From: Megalonaias nervosa | Taxonomy: Eukaryota; Mollusca; Bivalvia; Unionida; Unionidae | DNA length: 64,000 nucleotides | Reading direction: 5' to 3' | Assembly: GCA_016617855.1 (NCBI GenBank) | Contig: JAECUM010009388.1 | Location: 1 to 64,000 of the forward strand | Part shown: piece after piece, positions 10,186 through 21,564 of the stretch | How positions within the stretch are numbered: the first letter of the stretch is position 1 | Layout: the number at the start of each line of letters is the position of its first letter | Made by a program: the position numbers and the translations under genes | Notes under the pieces: generated by a model | Told to the model about the DNA's origin: nothing | Seen by the model: only the letters and a program-made list of their open reading frames with translations | Database searches by the model: none

Positions 10186-10253
10186 TAGTCTGGTTCCCTG
10201 CTTCGCTATATGGAGTGCAACGCAGGGAGCAAACGAAGCAGGGAACCAGACTA
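10186..10253. mobile_element. 68 bp hAT-type MITE with perfect 20 bp TIRs and 8 bp TSD
   Basis: The first 20 bases (TAGTCTGGTTCCCTGCTTCG) are the exact reverse complement of the last 20 (10234-10253). The element is flanked on both sides by CCCAAAAC (10178-10185 and 10254-10261). Terminal TAG/CTA and an 8 bp target duplication are the hAT signature. At 68 bp it is a minimal foldback, with only 28 bp between the repeats. Its perfect arms show it is young relative to the eroded provirus DNA it sits beside. Confidence 0.85.
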
Positions 10254-12432
10254 CCCAAAACAGGTGACTGACTTGCCATTGTATTTGTATGCCAGTGTAG
10301 ATCATTCTGTTGCTCTCCGATTAAGCTAGCTGATTATGCTGTGGAAAATCGATGAGTATTCACAATGACAGCACATATACATTGTTTTCGATGTCGCCGG
10401 TGGTTTTCCTAAGACTTAGTAACTGTATTTGTAAATATTTAGTAATTGCACTTCCCAAAACTAGTAATTGGCGCAGCCAACATCATTTTACGCTAGCTGA
10501 TTTTGCTGCTCGTTATAATTATTTTGTATTGCCTAAATTGTATCCAAGTCTATTTTACTAGCGTGTGACGCTAGGGTAAAGATTGGTAAAGACATGGGAT
10601 GTATTAGGCGTTGACCTGTATCAGTAAAACTAGGTTTAAAAACCCCATTATCATACTATTAAGATTGTTTGTAATTGTTATAGTTGCTTGTGCTTGTTAG
10701 GGGTACCAGGCCTTATAGAACTTTAATATAGCACTCCACAGTCAATCTTTATTCCCTGTGTTTTGTGCCAAAAGTAAAGGATGATGGCTAAATATTTACG
10801 GAGGAAGTATTATGCCCACGTCCACCTCGTTTTTGCTTCAGTAACATTTTAATACAATGTCATCACTACTTTTAATGAAAATGGCCGTTGAACAAGATTG
10901 ATCTGAACTCGACGACCGTCAGTAGCTATGGTGTTCATACTCCTGTTTGTCTATTTGCTTGTGTTTGTTTTGTTGTTGTTTTTTAAAAGTACTTTCCAGT
11001 CAGAAATAGGGTTTATATGCATTGGAAGGAAAACCTGTTTGGCACAAATTTTTCCAGGTATATTTCGCCAGATCATGCCATATGCTAAAACTGGTCAATG
11101 ATTTTTTGAAGTGGAGACTTGAGTTATCGACATTTGTCAATGAATCATTGAACATAGTCGATTAGTTTGTGCAGTATAACTAATATGTTTTCAGAACTGT
11201 ATTTAATATGCATTACACATTCCACCATTCATAAGTCTAGCAAGGGCAACTCATATGCATCCGTAGCTTTTCAGTGTGTACATGAGAGGCAACGCCTAAT
11301 AGCTGAACTTGACTTCATATAATTTGCTAGATTTTCAGCACATCTCAAAGTATAATTGAATCATGTATGAAAGTTTTTGTATTTTTTTAGGGGGGAATAA
11401 GCCTTTGAATTTACATAAATTTATCAAAAACAGACAGAGCTGAGAGATCTTTTACATAAAGAAGGTATTTTTAACATTTCCAACAAGTTCTATCAAAATT
11501 GGCCCAGTCTATCCATGTAAGAAAATAGGAAACGGGTATTAACTGAGAGAAAACGGACAATACAACAAACATGACTGATGCAAGGCCATACCATCAACTC
11601 ACGCATAATCTTGAACCTTGCGCCAAGATTTAGTAACAGTATCCATGATACTGGCCTAAGTGTGAGAAGGTGTAGACTAGCTTGAGAAAAACTGGGGAAA
11701 AATAGACGGAATTTATTTCCGAGAAACAAAATATACCCACCCACCCCGACAATCAATGTAATTCAGAGACACTGGTACATGACAGAAGGCTCATAGAATG
11801 TCATCCTGGTATGCCAACCAAAAAAAAAAAAACCACAAAGCCTAAGTCGACAAAAATTAAGCAAATTAAGATCAAAACTGAAAATTTATCACAAAGGTAT
11901 GAAAAATATAATCGATTCGTCTCCATATGCATACAGACACAAATTATTTTGCCTACCTCGTCTACCTTGTACGTGCTAGCAAATCTTTACTGCAACATTT
12001 CTAAGTCCAAAAGTTATTTTTAAAAAAGAAGAAACAAGGAAATATTACGGAAATGGCATGAAAATCTAATCAGGTTATACACATCTTAGTACCAATATAT
12101 CCACCAAATTTAATTTATCTACCTCAAGCGAGATTTTATTCATCAGGCTTACGATAGTTATGATATGGATGTAAAAAGGTCTCAGTCACAAAAAATATAA
12201 ACAGGTCTTGTCACCAACGCAAAGCATTTAGATATCGAATTAAACTTAGTTTCGCTTCATAAATAGATACATATTTTTGTTAAATGATAAGACATTGAGA
12301 TAGGATTATGTTCAGTGTTAGAGTTGAAGGGGGGGGGGTATATATTTAAGAACAAGAAATGGAATTGTTTTTTCTTTGTTTTTGTTTTTTCTTTCTTTTT
12401 GTTTGTTGTTTATTTCTTTTGTTTGTTTTTTG

Positions 12433-12433
<1 letters not shown>

Positions 12434-12482
<49 letters not shown>
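12434..12482. repeat. (TG)n microsatellite
   Basis: About 24 almost perfect TG dinucleotides. Confidence 0.95.
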
Positions 12483-12484
<2 letters not shown>

Positions 12485-13307
12485 CTGACTGCACCACCCT
12501 ATTAAGCAGTCTATCTTATATTGTATTAGTTCTGGGAAGCACAGTTCAAATTTTAGGAATATAATTTTATATTTAAATTATTGATCATGTTACAGTTTTA
12601 AGTGGCCAGTGGAACTCTAGTATGTTGTGGCAATATAGTTCACAGTTTTGCATGAAAGTTCATTGCTACAACTTCTTGTAAAATAAAGTAACTTCTTGTA
12701 AAATAAAGTAACAGTAAATTGAGAATTTATAAGAATTTGCAAATAGGTGCCTTCACATCTAGTGTGACAAAAAGCACTGGAAAAGAACAAGAGCCAGGAA
12801 GAAATCTGTCAAATACACTTCAGTTTTTGAGACAAGTTGATGATTTCTGGAAGAGTATGTTAATAGAGTTGGGTTTTTTTTTTTTCAGTGTAATAGTAAG
12901 ACGGCAAGACCATAATATGAATGAATATTGTTTCTCACTAGCAAACTCAGTTCAAAAGTGGCCAACACAAAGTCTGTAGTTAGCTTAAAATGAAATGAAG
13001 TCCGAAAAATCTGGCCAAGCAAGCAAAAATCATGAAATGATACAAAATCTAATTAGGTCATCTACATGTATACTTTAATCATGTCTTCTATAGCTGAGTG
13101 GTTTATGTTTGAATAAAAAGGAGGTTAAAAATCACTAACTATCTTAAAAAAAAAAACAAACTAGTCTGGTCATCCGCACAGAGAAATAAACGTGCCTATA
13201 ATATTTTATTTATTAATTTTTTTTGCGTAAACATGCCCACAAGGTTGGCACTGCCCGAATACAAAAGTAAAATCTCTCTCTCTCTCTATGAGAACAAAAA
13301 AAGAAAT

Positions 13308-13335
13308 ATATATATGTATATATATATAGAGAGAT

Positions 13336-13369
<34 letters not shown>

Positions 13370-13376
13370 CAGTATA

Positions 13377-13449
<73 letters not shown>
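13308..13449. repeat. Compound (TA)n-(TG)n microsatellite
   Basis: Interrupted TA runs with a short GA interruption, then about 20 perfect GT units at 13411-13449. Confidence 0.95.
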
Positions 13450-13452
<3 letters not shown>

Positions 13453-14175
13453 TTTGTATTAGGTAATCTACATATCAATAGAAACATGCCGACCAAACTT
13501 TAATTTTTCTGCGCTGCATGGCTTTTATGTAATCATGGTTAAAAGCTTTCTGGGATGGAATACAGTTGGACAGGACCAAATTTCAGTCACCACCACCCCC
13601 AATCAGGCGTATGCAGCGAAAGCATACAAGAGATATATTTTTACACACATGATGATAATTGCCATACCACACCTCAATGTAAAAAAAAATTAACATGGGG
13701 TCACATTATAGGAAGTAACGGGTCGGTCTGGTGTCTAATGGGAATTTATCACTGAATGCCACATTGGGTCCCAATTGAAACGTAAGATTAGATTCTTTAT
13801 ATAGGTAATTCAGGCCTACCGTCTATTATATAATAGTATACACGAAAGTGCAAGCATCATAGCGCCATTTATACTATACAATACAAGTTTAATTACACTG
13901 TTGACAAATGTGATGAAACAGCTACGACGCATGAACAACATACGGACTATTGCTTGATATAGTCTTTACTTGTCTGATTATAACAGGATTACACGCTTCT
14001 CTCTCACAGCTTAATACTTTCAACTCGAATGTTACTGCTGATATTTAATGCTAAAAACATCAATAGGTTTAAGGGGTCAAATGGAAATTTACCATTGTTG
14101 GCTGATGATATAAGGCCATCAGAGTGCATGTAACTTAACATGGAAAGTGAAATTCAAAATGGCTACAGTATTACT

Positions 14176-14177
<2 letters not shown>

Positions 14178-14225
<48 letters not shown>

Positions 14226-14516
14226 TTTAACGTAGCTTTAACAATTTGAGTCTTATTGCTACAAGGTCTGCAGGGTGACAGTTTATAGTGATTGTAGCAC
14301 TTGGCCTCATGCCGCAGACATGTGGCATCATGTCCCACACAGTGACATTATCCTGACACCAGGACAGTCCTAACACTAACCTCTTAATGCTGAGCGCCAA
14401 GCAGACAGCTACGAGTACCATTTTTATAAGTCTTTGGTATGACTCAATCTTGGTTCGATCCGACGACATCCCGTATCCGAGGCGGGCGCTTTAACCACTT
14501 AGGCCACCAGAGCGGT
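14178..14516 (-). repeat. tRNA-derived SINE, family 1, intact copy
   Basis: Read on the minus strand, the head at 14516 has gtggcctaagtggtt (A box like) and ggatcgaaccaag (B box like). A body of about 250 bases follows, ending in a TG/CA microsatellite at 14178-14222. The same body, base by base with moderate divergence, is at 53728-54002 behind a related head at 50880-50934. The shared order of tRNA-like head, unique body and CA tail defines one SINE family. Confidence 0.8.
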
Positions 14517-15382
14517 CATTTAAACAAATTTAACATGGTGGCGCCATTAGAGCTATCACATCACGTCTGCAGGAAATGTCATAATTAAAATACAAAAGTA
14601 ATTTTATGGGGAAAGTTTGCACATACGCACTAAAAATTGTTTTGAAAAAGTATGCGCATTTGCGCTTAAAATTTTATTACAAAATGTACTTGTACAAAAG
14701 TTTTTTAAAATGTTAAAATTCACCACAAAAAGACTGCTTTTTTAGAAATTAGCACATAGACACTTAAAATGCATCAAAAAGAAAATTGAATCTAGCTAAG
14801 ACTAAAAAACCCGGAATATTACACCAAAATGCCCAAATTTGAAAGTAATACTAAATTAAACTTCCGAAAATTAAAAAAAGTTAGCGAATACTAACCCCAC
14901 ACCCAAAACTTTGTATTAAAATGACCGATACTACAACAATAAAAAAAATTCTAAAACTGACATGGAATTCAACGGAGACCAACAGTAGCACTAAATTTTC
15001 AAAATTGATACCTAATTCAGCGGAGTGAAAACGGGGCTGTTATTAAAATGGCAGAGACAAAAAGGCGTACGAAAGTGTCAAAACTGACATGGAGTTTAGC
15101 GGGGACTAAAGAAATCCGAAAAATATAAACAAAATTGGAAAAATCTCATTTAAAAAAACCCCACAAATCTTCAAGCAAGATGAAAAAGTTGAAAAATATT
15201 TAATCATTGTGAAGTTCAAAATGCTAATGGTTCAATATTTTTCATATATTGTATGATTCCATTAATTTCACATGTGACAAATATATCCTTATATTCTCAC
15301 ATGTTTAAATACAAGATTTCCCATCATGTCTGCCAAAATAAGTGATACATGCATTCTGTGAGCCTAGGCAGTAAATGGAAAC

Positions 15383-15429
<47 letters not shown>

Positions 15430-15605
15430 TTTTGGCTAAAAATATTTGACTCGTCACCGTTTGCTCCTTCACGACAACAATTTCAAAATTAATAACGTTT
15501 CAGACAGGATAAAATAGTTCGCAAAATACCAAAAATGTAATTTATTGCAACAGATTAGTTCATCTCACCTGGCTGATATTTTCAATATTAGCAAATATTG
15601 CGATT
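14517..15605. other. Gene-free stretch with diverged short repeats
   Basis: From about 14600 to 15180 imperfect copies of short units recur (for example 'aaaactgacatgga' at about 14955 and 15087). An (AT)n run lies at about 15386-15420, followed by poly-T. No gene is seen. Confidence 0.45.
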
Positions 15606-15740
15606 GAAATGTTTTATGGGTTTAATGCCATTTTTCAGCCTATACATGGCGGCCAGTATATTTGGTGGCGGAAAACCCTGGAAAGAACCGCCTTCCTACA
15701 TGAAACTACTAACAAGCTTTCTCACATACCCACATTGGCC
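15606..15740 (-). repeat. SINE family 2, truncated copy
   Basis: Carries the tail half of the family (taatgccatttttcagcct ... tacatggcggccagtat ... ctttctcacatacccacatt) in minus orientation. The tRNA-like head is missing. Confidence 0.7.
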
Positions 15741-16241
15741 TAGCTCAGAAGAAGTAGACTATAATAAGGTTTCTCTGTCAAACCCCTATTTTGTATTAGT
15801 ACGAAAGCAAGATTACCCCCTCCCAGCCCCCCCCCCCCATGTTGGTATAAAAAAAACGAAAACAACTTGTTGAGGCAACAGCGTCGATTTCATTATTGTT
15901 TACCTGTCAAGGACCTACCATTAAATCATCATAGTCGTCATACAAAATAGGGTTTGGCTTAGAAACGCTCATTGTAGTCTACTACTGCGGGTTTTACTTG
16001 AAATCGCAGGCGATTTGTATGTATATTTCACCAGAAATTACTATTCCTAACATTCATACAAAATTACTATATCAAACATTCACACAATAGTCCAATCCGC
16101 TATTAATAACTCGCTGGGATTAGTAAGTCAAACGTCTGACTAATAAAATGAACGCGCTATTAAAAACTCGCTGGATTTTACAAAATAATCATTAATTGTA
16201 TATTTCGCAACAGACTCTCCAAGGATGGTCTCGCATAAATT
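15741..16241. other. Left margin of element B, non-coding
   Basis: No gene. Two near-identical 20-base stretches (cgctattaataactcgctgg near 16098 and cgctattaaaaactcgctgg near 16151) repeat within 55 bases. A terminal inverted repeat of element B, if it existed, should lie here, but I cannot see a matching copy on the truncated right side. Confidence 0.4.
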
Positions 16242-16723
16242 TTACATCATTCGCGATCGTCTGATTTCACAATGGAGGCTCTTGACGATTTTTTTTACAC
16301 AGCCAATTGCCGAGATATTTTCAAAATTTCAGCTTTTGCTATTATGTAGCTTTCATCGTCATGATGAAACAAGTACAAATTAACCTTACCACTAATGAGA
16401 GAGCCAGGTTCTAGCATTTTGATGAAATTTCCATGTGAGACTATCGATTTATCGGTATAGCACTTTTACAATTCATTATCCACTGTGATCTTTGTGTATT
16501 TGTCTTGTGATATTGGATAGTAAAAGTTATCAGCAGCATTAGAAAGTGAGTCTGTGACCCAGGTAAGCTTACTAAAATAATCCAAATTTTCTGTGAAAAC
16601 CAGAGACAATTTTATCTTATTTCTGTTTTTGAAATATGTGCTGTACTTATCATTGTCAAGCATAATCGTTATATGCTTACCTCGGAAAAGAATTCTTTTC
16701 ATCTTTAACGTGGCATCTTCCAC
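16242..16723 (-). pseudogene. Unknown element B protein
   Basis: A frame of about 160 codons on the minus strand with a single in-frame stop (TAA after VDNEL, near 16466); the same frame runs on to 16242 with normal-looking protein. It starts MEDATLKMKRILFRGKHITI. It has alternating beta-like hydrophobic and charged residues, and no Cys/His cluster or hydrophobic helix. I do not recognise the family. It is the last gene of the minus-strand arm. Confidence 0.55.
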
Positions 16724-16820
16724 TATAATATTTCACACAAAATTTTACTATCCTTATTTTCACACAAAATTTTTGCTATCCTTTCTTTTTAAATGAAATT
16801 GCAAGCGATTTTACACAAAA
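16724..16820 (-). promoter_or_regulatory. Short AT-rich intergenic region with repeated motif
   Basis: The motif 'tttcacacaaaattttnctatcc' occurs twice in tandem (about 16730-16784), and a third partial copy (ttttacacaaaatt) is near 16810. Repeats directly upstream of the 16723 start may be promoter elements. Confidence 0.3.
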
Positions 16821-17036
16821 TTAACTGCGTATCGTTTTTCCTACTGAAATAATTCTATTAGTTGTTAATATCATAGGAATATAATTAATTATTATTTTGC
16901 TATAAAATTTTCTAGCTTGTCTGACACAGTAAAATTTTTTATGGTAATATTTATAGTATTTAATCAGCTCGTCTCTATCGTTGTCTTGGAGACCAGATGA
17001 GATATGATTGAAGTCGATTATTTCTTTTTTCGTCAT
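16821..17036 (-). CDS. Small Lys/Tyr-rich element B protein
   Basis: An intact 71-codon frame starting MTKKEIIDFNHISSG. It has a Tyr/His/Lys-rich centre (YYKYYHKKFYCVRQARKFYS) followed by a hydrophobic stretch (IIINYIPMILTT). A basic segment before a possible membrane segment is the only visible feature. It may be the N-terminal part of a longer protein whose hydrophobic C-terminal half was lost; the paralogous hydrophobic proteins near element A occupy a similar arm. Function unknown. Confidence 0.45.
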   Translation of the reverse strand: MTKKEIIDFNHISSGLQDNDRDELIKYYKYYHKKFYCVRQARKFYSKIIINYIPMILTTNRIISVGKTIRS

Positions 17037-17039
17037 GAT

Positions 17040-18109
17040 GAAACTGTTTCTGTAATTATTTCAATCGCCGTGGTAAAAATATATTCAGCTGAAACCTTAT
17101 CGATCAGAGTACTAAATTTTGTATTGACAGGATCGGCATGAAACTCTCTATACTTATCATATACTTCAGATGAAATATCATCATATCGGATATCTGTTAA
17201 AGATGAGGATGAAAATGGAGGGTTAAAATGTGTTGGTATTTCATTAATATCATTGACTCTATCACGATAAATATCTTGTGTTTCGTCGATATGACTAACA
17301 ACATAAGATAACTGTCCCAGTTTAAATTTTAAAGTACTAGATGCTGCCTGAGAATTGCCTACGCTGTTGCAAAACTTGCAAGACCGAGAATATCAGCTTA
17401 CCCTATATCTGTAGCGGGTAAGTTTAGGTATCCAGCAATCAGCTCTTTGATATTTTTTTATTTTGCTTCTGTCAGTAACTTTCCATCTTCTTTTTTTAAT
17501 AGTTTTTCAACGCAATTGTTATTATGTATTTCATAATCTTCATCAATTCCAGGTTTTATAGTTGTAATTTCGTTAAGCTCTTGACAAAATGTCTCTTTCG
17601 ACATCATCATATAACTCAATCCTGGACTCAATTTCTGATGCTGCGTTTAGTGCAGTATTAATGTGATATACGTTATACTTTTCTATATCGCCGGTGAGAG
17701 AGTCTATCAAAACTAAATATGCTGTTGTTAGCAGGTTAGTGTCAGTACTGTTATCTACTATTTCTAACAGCGTCTTTTTATAATAATAGTCCATACCGAG
17801 TACACGAAATACTTGACGTTTAGCAAATGTGTTCTTGAGCTTAAGATTTTTAAGAAACTTGTGTTTCCTTGTTTCAGCTAGTTTGTCAAGCTCGTCGTGA
17901 ATCTTCTTTAGTCGCTCTTGCTCCGGTTTCTTACCACTATGAAATTTAGTTTTTACAAGGTTAGATTTATCAATGGTCAAGTCGTTTTCTTTATTTAGCT
18001 CATGCAGTGTATTCATAAAATATTTTTCAACTTTTAACCGACGTTCCTCGCAATCACTTACAGGACAGTATTTGCTAATTATATCAAAGTCTCTGATAGC
18101 GTATTTCAA
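17040..18109 (-). pseudogene. Unknown element B protein, about 350 codons
   Basis: A 178-codon open frame (18109-17573) runs from MKYAIRDFDIISKY and is helical and Lys/Glu-rich, with a likely coiled-coil part near residues 55-95 (KIHDELDKLAETRKH). It continues by frameshift near 17590 through two more segments and ends ... IEIITETVSS at 17040. Its end almost abuts the ATG of the next gene (17036), as in a tightly packed viral arm. Not recognised. Coiled-coil content and position beside a fiber-like gene would suit a structural or assembly role, but that is inference. Confidence 0.5.
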
Positions 18110-18112
18110 TTA

Positions 18113-18344
18113 ATAGCCTCTCATTCCTGAAACTCTGTCAAAGTTATCACTGTTCTCAGTTAAACCAGGGAAACGTAAAGTTAATTTTTTCATTCGAGCA
18201 ATCATATTTATTGCTCTTGCTTCCTCCACACTTTCTGGGTCTAGCGAATGAATCAACATCAGCTATTTCGATCTCCGTTTTCGGGTTTAGTATAAAATTA
18301 TAAAACTCTTTTGCGACCCTGACCGATGGTGGATCAATAGACAT
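18113..18344 (-). pseudogene. Small unknown element B protein
   Basis: About 77 codons starting MSIDPPSVRVAKEFYNFI, with one frameshift near 18243. After the shift the frame reads on as acidic and then basic protein and ends GMRGY just before the next gene. It lies 12 bases downstream of the fiber-like gene and 3 bases upstream of the next frame, so it belongs to the same arm. No domain recognised. Confidence 0.5.
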
Positions 18345-18356
18345 TATATATTATAA

Positions 18357-19765
18357 TTACATTAAATCGTCAAGTGTATATATCTGAAACATCGTCAAAC
18401 CTGGATATGGACCCTCAGCGACATCAACATAAATCCGGAAATACTGGTACTTGTTTAAAGTTTTTTCAGGATCATGTATAAAATGAATAGTGTAAGAAAT
18501 ATAGAAATCCGATTCCGTATGAAGCGTAATCCACTCCGAATCATCAATCGATCCTTGCAATTGCCAGTCAAAAAATTCTTCCGACATTAGCTTATATTCT
18601 ACCTCATAATTTAAATCCCCATATTGCTACTTCTTCTGGACACTCTATTTTGATCCAAAAGTTAGATATTTCTCCATCTGTGACCCACTCTAACCCGTCA
18701 GATAAAGGACTGTTAAACGCAAACGCATAACTTGGATTATTATCTGAATAATAACTTGACGCAAAAGCAACACAACCCCAACGATTTCTTCTAGCATCAG
18801 CAAGATGTGGAATATGACCGACATTACTTTTAACCCGTTTTGTACTACCACCAATAGATTGCAATTGTTTAACACTATCCACGTACTGTTTATTGGTAAG
18901 ATCGGATGTAGAAACGGGTGCATACGTGGAAGTTTTCTTATTGGCAACCATATCGATCACACCTGTAACTCTACTACCGGATTTTTTAAGATAATTAGCA
19001 TCCGTAGACGTAATTGTACCAGCTGATGCTGCACTTATCTCAGCGTCCACGTACAATTTATTTGTTACATCAGATCCGGCGACTGGATTATAAGTAGTTG
19101 TTATTTTATTCGAGACCATCCTTAACATACATGTCATGGTATCACCGAATTTTGCTATAAATGATGCAATATTTGTTGCTATCATATTGTCGACGTAATT
19201 TTTATTTGTTAAATCTGATACCGCTGATGGAATTGCCGTAGCTGATATCTTGTTCGATCCCATGTCCATATTTCCCACCATAGTATCACCGGATTTGCTA
19301 CTCGGGATGAAATATTTGTTGCTATGTTATTAATTTCCCACATATCTATATTTCCAGCCATCATCCCACCAGATAATGACAACATAGAATTATCTACCGA
19401 GCTAAGTTGTGCATAGCTTACCGCCTGTGAATTATTTAGGGGGCCCTCAGTTTCAAGATTTACAATCTTTTTTTGCTCATGTTGATATTTCCGGTCATCT
19501 TTCCACCCGACAACGTTAACTTACCATTACTGACTACACTAAGTGGTGCAAGGCTTACTGCCTGCGAGTTATCTGGGATGATTGGTGGATATGTTGTCTC
19601 AAGGTCTAGCACACGCTGACCTGACATACTTAAGTTACCTGTCATTGTATCCCCAGATTTTTTTATATAACTTGTTAAATCTACACCAGCCGTAGTGGTC
19701 GTAGCTGAAGCTGTTTTGTAGGATTAATTCTCAATTAACGTACCAAATGTTGTGTAATAGCTCAT
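18357..19765 (-). pseudogene. Fiber-like protein: phage-type tail-fiber repeats plus discoidin-like C-terminus
   Basis: Starting at the minus-strand ATG 19765, at least six repeats are seen of the type K-x-S-G-x-x-M-x-G-x-(I/L)-x-M-x-x-x-x-(I/V), the later ones ending D-x-T-N-K-x-Y-V-D (for example SDLTNKNYVD). This is the collar/trimer repeat of phage and some large-virus tail fibers. The C-terminal third has DNNPSYAFAF, ISNFWIKIECPE, WQLQGSIDDSEW and QYFRIYVDV, the layout of an F5/8 type C (discoidin) galactose-binding domain. It reads as a receptor-binding spike. One stop near residue 13 and frameshifts near 19475, 19285 and 18600 break it. It is transcribed away from the ATPase. Function is inferred from architecture only. 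Confidence 0.75.
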
Positions 19766-19860
19766 TCTTATTTCTTGCTGCGAGATAAAATTTAACTTTG
19801 ACCGCCTGATAACGTTTAATCTTGACCATGAGATAAAATTTTGTGAATACCTGATATAGA
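19766..19860. promoter_or_regulatory. Divergent promoter region of element B
   Basis: The 95 bases between the fiber-like gene and the ATPase hold two copies of gagataaaattt (near 19785 and 19831) and 'cctgatatagaatg' that includes the ATPase start. With genes leaving on both strands it must contain both promoters. The duplicated motif is a candidate binding site. Confidence 0.45.
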
Positions 19861-20532
19861 ATGAGCATAATCAGCTTTGACACCGAGCGCTTAATCAAAC
19901 ATCAGCATAACCACGACCTACCGGACTGTCATTATCTGATAGTAGGACGAACTGGGTCGGGCAAAACTAACCTTCTTATGAATATGTTACTTAACGACCT
20001 CTTCAACTACGATCGAGTTTTATATACACTATTAATCCAGAGCAAGTTAAATACAAACTGCTTAGCGAATATAACGAAAAGCTGAAAAATGAACTTAGCA
20101 TATGCAATGATATATTTATCGTAAAGCAATCCGAAGATTTAATTCCTATTGCCGAGCTAGATTCTGACGAACATTAAATTATTGTGTTTGATGACATTTA
20201 GCTGAGTAATTCAGGGATGAACAAGATAAAATCTTATTTTTCCCTATCCCGCATCAGAAAACGTAATGCAATCTACTTAGCTCAGTGATTTTATAACGTG
20301 GACAGATTTATCAGGCGAAATACAGGATGTTTCTTAATATTTGCTGGTCTAGACAATATCGACGTACAAAACATATCACAAGAACAATGCGGGTGTATTA
20401 AAAGACAAATTTGCCGAACTTTATCTTAACGCTACTAGTGATGGCGGACACACTTTCTTTTTATTTGATAAGCTACCAAGAGATCAAAATCGTATGTTCA
20501 CAATAGACATGATTTTGGACCATGAAAATTAA
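19861..20532 (+). pseudogene. Element B packaging ATPase (FtsK/HerA, A32-like)
   Basis: The frame begins MSIISFDTERLIKHQHNHDL and has a Walker A loop IVGRTGSGKTN at about residues 30-40. After a frameshift near 20030 the Walker B IIVFDDI is seen, then RKRNAIYLAQ followed by FIRRN, the sensor region of Polinton ATPases. The C-terminal QNISQEQCG segment is also family-like. About 220 codons, normal size. Stops interrupt it after IIVFDDI and YLAQ. First gene of the plus-strand arm. Confidence 0.85.
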
Positions 20533-20559
20533 TCTAACGGTAAACTGGTCTTACGGCCA

Positions 20560-21467
20560 TAATCTAAAATTAGTCTAGCAAAATACATAAAACGAAAAGA
20601 AATGGACGAAAAACGAATAACGGTTCTAAAGAAATTTGTTGCAACCAGAGCAGCTTTCAAAAAGAAGGTTGAGCAGGAACGTTGAGGTCTAAAGCAGACG
20701 GCAGAAGAAACTGCTAGACTTTTTAGACCAGTCACAGAAGCAGTACTTGGCAAACAGCCAGATATTTCTGCTGCATCACCGGAAGATCTTAAAAAATTAT
20801 CAGAGAAAGGATTACGAGGTATTTTTGAAAAAGAGCACAAAAAAATATTGCAGAGCAAATTATTGAGCGAATAGGAAGGAGATCCAGGTGTACGACAAGC
20901 TGCAGTATTACCAAAACTTGAAGAGCAGGCTAGAGATAGCGAAGAATATGCGGCTGTTTTCTGGAAACGATCAATAAATTAACGACAGAAGCCTTATATC
21001 CGGTAGATGTTACAGAGTGAAGAGATTTTGAGGGGAAATTCTTTGGCGTGAATACATTAAGGGTCGATGATATAAAACAAATGGGTGATGATGCGGTATA
21101 TAATTACATCAGAAAACTAGGACTTATAACACAAAAAAATAGAGTGACTTTTAATAAGATTAGGGAATCTGCTAATTATAACGAGGCAAAATAATATTTT
21201 AATATGTACAGAGAATTTATTGTTGCTGATCTTTACAACATTGTCCTTAATAACATAAGGAAACAAACAACGGGATTTCATTCAAAAACAATGTTATAGA
21301 AAATTTAGCTAAAAGAATTGATGACCAAAAATAAAAGGTCATGGTCTGAAGATCTTAACTCGACCGCTGAAATAGTTGATAGACTGATGTTATTAATAGC
21401 ATCAAAGGAAGCTGGAAATACGAGCACAGAAACTGACAACGAAATTGTTGAAATTTTAGATATTTAA
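20560..21467 (+). pseudogene. Coiled-coil element B protein
   Basis: The N-terminal part is Lys/Glu-rich (MDEKRITVLKKFVATRAAFK) and predicted helical. The middle has VDDIKQMGDDAVYNYI, and the end reads EIVDRLMLLIASKEAGN then EIVEILDI. The closing 'L-x-L-L-I/L-A-S-x-x-A-G-N ... E-I-I-x-I' pattern recurs in Polinton proteins encoded between the ATPase and minor capsid genes, as I recall them. Several stops and two or more frameshifts. Likely a virion-associated or scaffolding protein; no enzymatic motif. Confidence 0.6.
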
Positions 21468-21564
21468 CATCCGTCAAATATTATATTTTACATAGTGATT
21501 TAATTCGCTAACCGCAAAGCACAAACTGGCAGCAGTTCAGTTTTATCTATCAAATAAAATAAGA

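Larger units (their letters stand above)
10262..14177. other. Gene-free stretch with microsatellites
   Basis: No exon, RNA gene or transposase frame is supported. It holds a G9 run near 12330, a long TG run, a compound TA/TG run, a tandem duplicate of 'acttcttgtaaaataaagta' at about 12670-12712, and short A or T runs. Open frames across these are low complexity. Confidence 0.5.

Noticed and set aside
11493..11756. 87-codon minus-strand frame in the 10-14 kb stretch
   Set aside because: No domain, no flanking splice sites, and composition as in surrounding DNA.
18357..19765. Bacteriophage contamination as source of the tail-fiber repeats
   Set aside because: The gene lies 95 bases from a Polinton ATPase in a contig with SINEs, hAT elements and a spliced host gene, and is decayed like its neighbours.
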